From the NCBI GenBank assembly GCA_013205525.1, contig JABMMR010000087.1, positions 1-5,350 of the forward strand: a stretch of 5,350 nt of DNA, given 5' to 3'. The position numbers and the translations under genes are program-made. Position 1 is the first letter of the stretch. Each line of letters starts with the position of its first letter. The DNA comes from Burkholderiales bacterium. GTDB lineage: Bacteria; Pseudomonadota; Gammaproteobacteria; Burkholderiales; Burkholderiaceae_C. Below, in pieces: positions 1 through 4,904 of this stretch. Under the pieces are notes generated by a model. The model made no database searches. It was not told the origin of the DNA and was given only the letters and a program-made list of their open reading frames with translations.

Positions 1-686
1 ACACCCACGGTTTGCACCGAATACTCGTCTTTCAATTCCCATTGCAAATCGTCGCAGGTGACAAAGTTGCCAAGCCCGGGGTGAAACGGTCCTACGTGGT
101 AATCCTCGAGGTAAACCTCGATAAAGGTTTTCCAGTTGTAGTTGCACTCATGCATTTCTATATGGTCGAGGGCGTAGCCGCTGAAGTCGAGTTGACTGCG
201 CGGGCCCATGCCGGCCAAGTCGGCCAGCACATCACGCCCTTGGGCTTCAAACAGCAAGCCATTCCATTCTTGCAGCGGGTAGTTTTGCAGGTTCAGGCAA
301 GGGTCATGCTGGAAATGCGGTGCGCCCAGCAACTGACCTTGACCGGAATAGGTCCAACGGTGAAGCGGGCACACCACATTGCCGCCCATGGCACGGGCGG
401 GATCGTTCAAGTTGCCGCGTCCCTTGAGCATGACCGCTTGGCGGTGGCGGCAGACATTGGAGATGAGTTGAATGCCTTGCGGGGTATGCACCAAGGCGCG
501 CCCCTCGTTTTCATGGGGGAGCGCATGGTAGTCGCCCACCTCGGGCACAGACAAAGTGTGGCCGACATAACGCGGACCACGCTTGAACAGATGTTCGATT
601 TCACGCTGGTACAGCGCTTCATCGAAATAACTCGACACTGAGAGTTGGCCACAGGCCTGCTGCAGTTGAAGACTTAAATCAGACAT
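1..686 (-). CDS. Rieske-type aromatic ring-hydroxylating oxygenase, alpha subunit (partial, C-terminus outside window)
   Basis: Reading the minus strand from the ATG at 686-684 gives 228 open codons that continue past position 1, beginning MSDLSLQLQQACGQL. The Rieske [2Fe-2S] ligands are visible as C79-x-H81 (NVCRHR) and C106-x-x-H109 (VVCPLHRW). The start of the mononuclear-iron catalytic domain is visible as NYNWKTFIEVYLEDYHVGPFH, with H197 and H202 in the HxxxxH arrangement. Such enzymes take electrons from a reductase through the Rieske cluster and activate O2 at a cytoplasmic non-heme iron. The residue three before H197 is Glu194, not the Asp of naphthalene-dioxygenase types, which resembles the carnitine/choline monooxygenase branch. 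The gene is divergent from xseB and probably independent of the pigment genes. The substrate cannot be told from this fragment. The family call is firm; no specific gene name is justified. Confidence 0.9.
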   Translation of the reverse strand, partial: MSDLSLQLQQACGQLSVSSYFDEALYQREIEHLFKRGPRYVGHTLSVPEVGDYHALPHENEGRALVHTPQGIQLISNVCRHRQAVMLKGRGNLNDPARAMGGNVVCPLHRWTYSGQGQLLGAPHFQHDPCLNLQNYPLQEWNGLLFEAQGRDVLADLAGMGPRSQLDFSGYALDHIEMHECNYNWKTFIEVYLEDYHVGPFHPGLGNFVTCDDLQWELKDEYSVQTVG

Positions 687-705
687 GGGGGACCTGACCT
701 AAAGA

Positions 706-719
706 CTCCCCACAGGGAG
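706..719. other. Small perfect hairpin in the Rieske gene leader
   Basis: CTCCC (706-710), a CACA loop (711-714) and GGGAG (715-719) form a 5-bp perfect inverted repeat with a 4-nt loop. It lies 20 bp upstream of the Rieske start codon, so it would be in that gene's 5' leader if the candidate minus-strand promoter is right. The U tract needed for a terminator is absent. Its function is unknown and it may be chance. Confidence 0.3.
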
Positions 720-757
720 AATGAATAAAAAAACTGGGGCTACCCAGGCGGAAGCGG

Positions 758-786
758 ATTGTAGCCTCGACTTTTAACAAAATTCA
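758..786 (-). promoter_or_regulatory. Weak candidate promoter for the Rieske gene
   Basis: On the minus strand a TACAAT -10 hexamer (763-758) sits within GGCTACAAT. Seventeen bp upstream (786-781) there is only TGAATT, a poor -35. It would give a leader of roughly 65 nt. The call rests mainly on the good -10 and on the divergent arrangement with xseB. Confidence 0.3.
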
Positions 787-790
787 TGTT

Positions 791-819
791 TTTCAAAGAT
801 TAAATCACCCGCCTACAAT
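791..819 (+). promoter_or_regulatory. Candidate sigma70 promoter for xseB-ispA
   Basis: A -10 hexamer TACAAT (814-819, five of six consensus bases) follows a weak -35 TTTCAA (791-796) with a 17-bp spacer, in an AT-rich stretch. Transcription would start near 826, leaving a short leader before xseB at 848. No PpsR-type TGT-N12-ACA palindrome is present here, fitting housekeeping expression. Confidence 0.45.
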
Positions 820-847
820 GGTTTTTAACTTTTAAATACAGTGTGGC

Positions 848-1105
848 ATGAGCAAATCCAAACCGTCGTCTTCCATTGCTGCACCTGAGCAACCGGTTCC
901 TGAAAGCTACGAAGCCGGTTTGCATGAACTGGAGTCTTTGGTCGCGCACATGGAATCGGGCCAATTGCCTTTAGCACAACTTTTACAAACCTACCAGCGT
1001 GGCGCTTTTTTGCTTAACCACTGCCGCCAACAATTGCAGGCGGTAGAGGCGCAAATCAAAGTGTTGGAAGCGGGCAACTTGAAACAGTGGAGTGGCGGCG
1101 AATGA
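848..1105 (+). CDS. xseB: Exodeoxyribonuclease VII small subunit
   Basis: This 85-residue cytoplasmic protein is the small subunit of exonuclease VII, which with XseA degrades single-stranded DNA to oligonucleotides. The core from about residue 21 to 75 ([20 protein letters not shown], then [19 protein letters not shown] and [10 protein letters not shown]) matches the family pattern: two helices, with the Leu-Glu rich first helix, a Gly-x-Leu turn and the Tyr-x-x-Gly second helix. The first 20 residues are a Ser/Pro-rich tail of the kind that varies within the family. The length is typical. The ATG at 848 has only a weak GTGTGG upstream, but no better start exists. The stop overlaps the ispA start in ATGA (1102-1105), so the two are probably translationally coupled. 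The xseB-ispA pairing is widespread in proteobacteria. Confidence 0.93.
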   Translation: MSKSKPSSSIAAPEQPVPESYEAGLHELESLVAHMESGQLPLAQLLQTYQRGAFLLNHCRQQLQAVEAQIKVLEAGNLKQWSGGE

Positions 1106-2010
1106 AGGCATTCAATTTCAACCAATGGAGCCAAAGCCACTTGGCCGCTATCGAATTTGCCTTGGACGACAACGTGCCCGCCTACGCGCCTGCTGGTTTG
1201 GGAGAGGCCATGCGTTATGCGGTGTTGGATGGCGGTAAACGTTTGCGTCCGCTGCTGGCGTTGGCCAGCATGGAGGCCAGCGCTGCCGGTCAGCAAGCCG
1301 GATGGATGCAAGACGCGGCGATGCGCGCGGCTTGCGCCATCGAGTTGATTCACGCCTACAGCTTGGTGCATGACGACATGCCTTGCATGGACAACGATGT
1401 GTTGCGCCGAGGCAAACCCACGGTGCATGTGAAGTTTGGTCAGGCGCAGGCTTTGTTGGCGGGCGACGCTTTGCAGTCGCTGGCGTTTGAGTTGATCACC
1501 CCCGACGACAGTGATATTCCAGACGCGGTTCAAACCAAGTTGTGCGCTTTGTTGGCACGCGGCGCCGGTCATGCGGGCATGGCGGGTGGGCAAGCGATTG
1601 ATCTGGCCAGCGTGGGCGTGGCTTTGGACGCCGAGGCTTTGCGGCATATGCACCGCTGTAAAACCGGGGCCCTGTTGGAAACCAGCGTTTTGATGGGTGC
1701 GCTTTGTGGCGACGCGTCTGCACGCGCCTTTGACGCGCTTCACGTTTTTGCGCAAGCCATGGGCCTGGCCTTTCAGGTGGTCGACGATATTTTGGATGTC
1801 ACCGCAAATTCAGCCGTGCTGGGCAAAACCGCTGGCAAAGATGCGGCTGACAACAAACCCACCTATGTGTCTTTGCTGGGCTTGGCGGGCGCTCGCCAAG
1901 AAGCCAAAGATTTGGCTGAACAAGCCCAAGCCGCCTTGATTAAAAGCGCTTTGCCCAATACCCAAGCCTTGCGGGCTTTGACGGATTGGGTTTTACATCG
2001 TCAACACTGA
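1102..2010 (+). CDS. ispA: (2E,6E)-farnesyl diphosphate synthase
   Basis: A 302-residue short-chain trans-prenyltransferase of the IspA type, condensing IPP with DMAPP and GPP to give FPP in the cytoplasm. Visible motifs are GGKRLRP (44-50, IPP binding), the first aspartate-rich motif DDMPCMD (91-97) followed by LRRGKPT (101-107), KTG around 190, and the second motif DDILD (228-232). Five residues before the first Asp is Tyr86 (HAYSLVHDD), as in E. coli IspA. An aromatic here limits chain length to C15, which separates it from the CrtE paralogue downstream. I chose the ATG at 1102 over the upstream in-frame GTG at 1087 because it forms an ATGA overlap with the xseB stop and has GGAG at 1089-1092. 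In many relatives dxs comes next; here an NnrU-family gene does. Confidence 0.95.
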   Translation: MKAFNFNQWSQSHLAAIEFALDDNVPAYAPAGLGEAMRYAVLDGGKRLRPLLALASMEASAAGQQAGWMQDAAMRAACAIELIHAYSLVHDDMPCMDNDVLRRGKPTVHVKFGQAQALLAGDALQSLAFELITPDDSDIPDAVQTKLCALLARGAGHAGMAGGQAIDLASVGVALDAEALRHMHRCKTGALLETSVLMGALCGDASARAFDALHVFAQAMGLAFQVVDDILDVTANSAVLGKTAGKDAADNKPTYVSLLGLAGARQEAKDLAEQAQAALIKSALPNTQALRALTDWVLHRQH

Positions 2011-2025
2011 GTGAAGGAATAAACC

Positions 2026-2634
2026 ATGGCTTTGCTGATTTTGGGACTGGTGCTTTTTTTAGGCGCGCACTCCACCCGCATATTTGCTGAAAACTGGCGT
2101 CAAGCTGCCTTAGAGCGATTGGGCGAAAAAGCCTTCAAAGGCGCGAATGCCTTGGTGTCTTTGGTCGGCTTCGGTTTGCTGATCGTTGGCTTTGACCAAG
2201 TGCGTTGGGACAGCCCCGCGTTGTGGGTGCCGCCCGTGTGGGTCAAGCATCTCGCGGCATTGCTGATGTTGCTGTCTTTGGTCTTGCTGGCTTGCGCCCA
2301 TGCGCCGCGCAATGCCATCAAGGCAAAACTGCATCACCCCATGGTGTTGTCGGTCAAGGTCTGGGCCTTGGCGCATTTGCTGGCCAACCCGCGAGTGGCC
2401 GATCTGGTGCTGTTTGGTGCTTTTTTGCTGTGGTCGGTTCTTAATTTTCGAGCTGCGCGTCAGCGCGACCGCTTGGCCGCTGCTGAGCAAGAAACGGGCG
2501 AGGCTGGCAGATTACTTGCGCCCGAGGTCTCCTTGGCTGCCACATTGCGTGCCGTTGGCATAGGCGTGGTGGTGTGGGCAATTTTGCTTTCTCATGGCCA
2601 TGTTTGGTTGTTTGGCGTCAGCCCCCTAGGATAA
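2026..2634 (+). CDS. NnrU-family integral membrane protein
   Basis: A 202-residue, very hydrophobic protein with about five or six membrane segments (roughly residues 2-17, 40-57, 73-91, 105-120, 124-141 and 172-189). Family signs are the N-terminal GAHSTR (His15), the central HAPRNAIKAKLHHPM (His92, His103, His104), AHLLANPRVADLVLFG (His117), the RQRDR loop, and the C-terminal HVWLFGVSP (His192). NnrU was named in denitrifiers. The plant/cyanobacterial 15-cis-zeta-carotene isomerase Z-ISO is a heme-binding relative, so conserved histidines may be heme ligands. It lies 15 bp after ispA with a good GAAGGA ribosome site (2013-2018), so it is probably co-transcribed with xseB-ispA. Its biochemical role is unknown; a carotenoid link is only suggested by position. 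No denitrification genes are in view. The family is firm, the function is not. Confidence 0.85.
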   Translation: MALLILGLVLFLGAHSTRIFAENWRQAALERLGEKAFKGANALVSLVGFGLLIVGFDQVRWDSPALWVPPVWVKHLAALLMLLSLVLLACAHAPRNAIKAKLHHPMVLSVKVWALAHLLANPRVADLVLFGAFLLWSVLNFRAARQRDRLAAAEQETGEAGRLLAPEVSLAATLRAVGIGVVVWAILLSHGHVWLFGVSPLG

Positions 2635-2652
2635 CCCTTAGGTAATTGATGG

Positions 2653-2680
2653 TTGACAATTCATAGTGTCATGTTAAATT
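2653..2680 (+). promoter_or_regulatory. Promoter of the crtE-crtF operon
   Basis: A perfect -35 TTGACA (2653-2658), a 16-bp spacer and the -10-like TAAATT (2675-2680, four of six bases) predict transcription starting near 2687. The leader before crtE would be about 58 nt. The PpsR-type palindrome covers the spacer end and the -10, the expected position for a repressor. It is the only strong promoter-like element between the NnrU-family gene and crtE. Confidence 0.6.
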
Positions 2681-2684
2681 GACA
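2667..2684 (+). promoter_or_regulatory. PpsR/CrtJ-type operator upstream of crtE
   Basis: TGTCA (2667-2671), 8 bp, then TGACA (2680-2684) is a perfect match to the TGT-N12-ACA consensus, with both extended half-sites intact. PpsR/CrtJ is the redox- and light-responsive regulator that represses (sometimes activates) bch, crt and puc genes in purple bacteria. The site overlaps the -10. A further TGACA half-site at 2654-2658, again exactly 8 bp away, lies inside the -35 and extends the array to 31 bp. Binding by PpsR is inferred from motif and context. Confidence 0.8.
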
Positions 2685-2734
2685 CTGTGGATGTCGCTTG
2701 GTTGGTCCAAAGCGATGGTTACCACGTCAACTTT

Positions 2735-2739
2735 GGGGG
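2735..2739 (+). promoter_or_regulatory. Ribosome binding site that decides the crtE start
   Basis: GGGGG at 2735-2739 lies 5 bp before the ATG at 2745. The other in-frame starts (TTG 2679 inside the operator, ATG 2691 and ATG 2715) lack a comparable purine run. A second ATG at 2751 (MSM) is possible but is spaced further from it. Confidence 0.45.
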
Positions 2740-2744
2740 CTCCT

Positions 2745-3650
2745 ATGAGCATGCCAGAACGCATTGAAGCCGCGCTAGAGCTGCATTTTTCCCATATTCA
2801 GTCCCTCAGCGCACCGCCACGTTTAATGTCGGCCATGCGCCACGCGGTGTTTCCAGGCGGCGCGCGCATTCGCCCACAGCTGTGTTTGGCGGTTGCCAAG
2901 GCCTGTGGCGACGACGCACCAGCGCTTTCAGACGCTGCTGCCGTGGCGATTGAAATCATGCATTGCGCCTCCTTGGTTCACGACGATATGCCGTGTTTTG
3001 ACGATGCCGACACACGCCGCGGCCAAATCACTGTGCACAAGCAATATGGCGAGCCTTTGGCCTTGCTCACGGGCGACGGCTTGATCGTCATGGCATACCA
3101 AGTCTTGGCGCGAGCCGGTCGTGTCCACCCCACTCGTTTGGTTGATCTCATCTGCACCATCAGCGATGGCGTGGGCGCGCCCGACGGCATCGTTGCGGGC
3201 CAAGCGTGGGAGTGCGAAACCAAGGTCGCCTTAAGCCAATACCAACGCGCCAAAACCGGCGCTTTGTTTGTCGCGGCAACTTGTGCCGGCGCGCAGGCTG
3301 CGGGCGTCAACCCTGCGCCTTGGCGCTCACTGGGCGAGGCCTTGGGCGAGGCCTACCAAGTGGCGGACGATATTCGCGACGTCATGGGCCACGCCGACAC
3401 CTTGGGCAAGCCTGTGGGTCAAGATGCGCAGCATGGTCGACCCAGCGCTGCTGCCGACTTGGGGCTAGCGGGTGCTTTGGCATATTTTCAAAAATTGATG
3501 GACGCAGCCGTTCACTCTGTCCCTGCTTGTGGCAACCGCCAAGCCATGCAGCAATTGGTGCGCATGGAGTCCGAGCGCTTGGTTCCTCAGTCGGCCTATG
3601 AGCAGATTCAGCAAAAGTTCACAGCAGTCAAGCTCCGGGCCAACGCTTGA
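2745..3650 (+). CDS. crtE: Geranylgeranyl diphosphate synthase
   Basis: A 301-residue trans-prenyltransferase making C20 GGPP from FPP and IPP, the precursor for phytoene and for the geranylgeranyl/phytyl tail of bacteriochlorophyll. Motifs are GGARIRP (near residue 37), the first aspartate motif DDMPCFD (80-86) with TRRGQIT after it, and the second, DDIRD (208-212). The residue five before the first Asp is Ala75 (HCASLVHDD), where IspA in this window has Tyr; a small residue there opens the pocket for longer products. It is first in a crtE-crtF operon with a PpsR-type operator. The open frame reaches back to a TTG at 2679, but that lies inside the operator and upstream of the predicted transcript start, and the extra N-terminal residues do not look family-like. 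I therefore chose ATG 2745 with GGGGG ahead of it. Confidence 0.93.
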   Translation: MSMPERIEAALELHFSHIQSLSAPPRLMSAMRHAVFPGGARIRPQLCLAVAKACGDDAPALSDAAAVAIEIMHCASLVHDDMPCFDDADTRRGQITVHKQYGEPLALLTGDGLIVMAYQVLARAGRVHPTRLVDLICTISDGVGAPDGIVAGQAWECETKVALSQYQRAKTGALFVAATCAGAQAAGVNPAPWRSLGEALGEAYQVADDIRDVMGHADTLGKPVGQDAQHGRPSAAADLGLAGALAYFQKLMDAAVHSVPACGNRQAMQQLVRMESERLVPQSAYEQIQQKFTAVKLRANA

Positions 3651-3662
3651 TGTGAGTCAGCG

Positions 3663-4829
3663 ATGACCCCAAAGAGTCTCGATCTTGCCAAGGCGGGCTC
3701 GCATTCGGGCGAGTCTCGCCCCAGTTGGCGTACCCAGCTAGATAAGCGCTTGGATGCATGGATGACCGCGCCTGGGTTTTACCGCTGGGCGATAGGCAAT
3801 CCGCTGACCCGCTGGATCACACGCCGGCGCGCTTCTCAGCTTTTTAATTTAATGGCGGGTTTCGTGCATTCGCAGGTGCTGCTGTCTTGTGTGCGCTTAA
3901 GCTTATTGGAGAAGCTGCGCGATGGCCCGCAAACATTGCAACAGCTGGCTCAAGCGTGCGAGATCGGCGCGCCTGCTTTGCAGCGTTTGCTGCACGCCGC
4001 GGTCTCCTTACGCTTGCTTGAATTGCGCGGACCCAGTCTTTATGGCCTTGGTGCCTTGGGCGCGCCTGTGGCGGCGGATGTGGGCTTGCGGTTGATGATT
4101 GAGCACAACGCTGTGCTGTTTGACGATATGCGCGACACCGTGGCCTTGCTGCGCGACGAAATTCAACCGCATATGCAAGCCTATTGGCCGTATATGAATG
4201 GCGATAAACCGCCCACTTGGGAAACCGACAAGGTGATTCGCTATTCCGAGCTGATGTCGACCTCGCAGCGCTTTGTCATCGAAGAGTTGTTGGCGTCTTA
4301 CGATTTTTCTCGCCATCGCTGCGTGATGGATGTGGGCGGTGGGCAAGGCGGTTGGATCACTGCTTTGGGTCAGCAGCACACTGATTTGCAGTTGATGCTG
4401 TTTGACCTGCCGCCGGTGGCCGCTTTGGCAAACGCCCGTTTCCAAGCCAATGGCTTGGCTGACAGAGCCAGCGCGCTGGGTGGCAGTTTCATCAGCGACC
4501 CTTTGCCCAAGGGGGCAGATTTGGTCACCTTGGTGCGGGTGGCCCACGATCACCCAGACGCCACCGTCAAGCTGTTGCTGAAATCTATTTACCAAGCCTT
4601 GCCAACAGGCGGCATGCTGCTGCTGGCTGAACCCATGGCAGAGGCTTCAGGCGCGCATTCGGTGGGTGACGCTTATTTCCACTTTTATTTGTTGGCCATG
4701 GGGTCTGGGCGACTGCGTACCCCCCAAGAGCTGAAAAGCCTCATCACAGAGGCTGGATTTGAACGGGTGGTGGATGTCGCTAACCCCATGCCCTTGCATA
4801 CCCGCCTGCTGCTGGCGCAGAAAAATTAA
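3663..4829 (+). CDS. crtF: Carotenoid O-methyltransferase (demethylspheroidene / hydroxyneurosporene O-methyltransferase)
   Basis: A 388-residue SAM-dependent methyltransferase, close to the usual CrtF length. It methylates the tertiary 1-hydroxyl introduced by CrtC, giving the methoxy groups of spheroidene- or spirilloxanthin-type carotenoids. An N-terminal dimerisation/winged-helix region covers about residues 60-130 (SQLFNLMAGFVHSQVLLSCV, then LQQLAQACEIGAPALQRLL). The SAM-binding loop is DVGGGQGGW (223-231), followed by FDLPPV (247-252), RVAHDHPDA (from about 292, His295 in the family's HDW/HDH position) and GGMLLLAEPMAE. The C-terminal PLHTRLLLAQK is family-like. It starts 12 bp after the crtE stop with only a weak ribosome site (GTGAGTC), which suggests coupling to crtE. 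The order crtE-crtF-bchC is canonical for purple bacteria. The exact carotenoid substrate cannot be decided from this window. Confidence 0.93.
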   Translation: MTPKSLDLAKAGSHSGESRPSWRTQLDKRLDAWMTAPGFYRWAIGNPLTRWITRRRASQLFNLMAGFVHSQVLLSCVRLSLLEKLRDGPQTLQQLAQACEIGAPALQRLLHAAVSLRLLELRGPSLYGLGALGAPVAADVGLRLMIEHNAVLFDDMRDTVALLRDEIQPHMQAYWPYMNGDKPPTWETDKVIRYSELMSTSQRFVIEELLASYDFSRHRCVMDVGGGQGGWITALGQQHTDLQLMLFDLPPVAALANARFQANGLADRASALGGSFISDPLPKGADLVTLVRVAHDHPDATVKLLLKSIYQALPTGGMLLLAEPMAEASGAHSVGDAYFHFYLLAMGSGRLRTPQELKSLITEAGFERVVDVANPMPLHTRLLLAQKN

Positions 4830-4856
4830 GTGTTTTCCCTAGTTTTAAGATAAAAA

Positions 4857-4874
4857 CGTCAATTCAAGTTGACA
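4857..4874 (+). promoter_or_regulatory. PpsR/CrtJ-like operator upstream of bchC
   Basis: CGTCA (4857-4861), 8 bp, then TGACA (4870-4874) matches the extended PpsR palindrome with one mismatch (C for the first T). Viewed another way it contains GTCAA-N6-TTGAC, a perfect inverted repeat. A third half-site, CGTCA at 4883-4887, again lies exactly 8 bp further on. It overlaps the predicted bchC -35. CrtJ control of bchC is well known in Rhodobacter capsulatus; binding here is inferred. Confidence 0.65.
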
Positions 4875-4897
4875 CAATGCGCCGTCAACATAAAAAT
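4869..4897 (+). promoter_or_regulatory. Candidate bchC promoter
   Basis: A perfect -35 TTGACA (4869-4874), a 17-bp spacer and a poor -10 AAAAAT (4892-4897), or TAAAAA one base earlier, predict transcription starting at about 4903-4905, essentially on the bchC ATG. bchC can also be reached by read-through from crtEF, because no convincing terminator separates them. Confidence 0.45.
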
Positions 4898-4904
4898 ACA
4901 AACT

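Noticed and set aside
12..641. Long plus-strand open frame of 209 codons
   Set aside because: It is antisense to the Rieske oxygenase, whose metal-ligand motifs prove the minus-strand reading. The plus-strand product resembles no family I know.
687..847. PpsR-type operator in the Rieske/xseB intergenic region
   Set aside because: The only nearby TGT...ACA pair (760-779) has a 14-bp rather than 12-bp interval and lacks the extended half-sites.
991..1755. Minus-strand open frame of 254 codons
   Set aside because: It lies opposite xseB and ispA, both with clear family motifs. The His/Gln/Arg-rich translation is typical of an antisense shadow.
2620..2645. Possible terminator after the NnrU-family gene (CCTAGG and CCTTAGG near each other)
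   Set aside because: The elements do not form a stable GC stem followed by a T run, so no intrinsic terminator can be supported.
2646..2659. Possible FNR-type site, TTGAT-N4-GACAA, over the crtE -35
   Set aside because: Only the left half matches. The right half has two mismatches to ATCAA and is better explained by the -35 hexamer and the PpsR half-site.
2679..2744. Extension of crtE to the TTG at 2679
   Set aside because: The TTG lies inside the operator and upstream of the predicted transcript start, and the extra 22 residues do not look like a CrtE N-terminus. ATG 2745 with GGGGG before it is preferred.
4008..4595. Minus-strand open frame of 195 codons
   Set aside because: It is antisense to crtF, covering its SAM-binding region, and has no recognisable domain or ribosome site.
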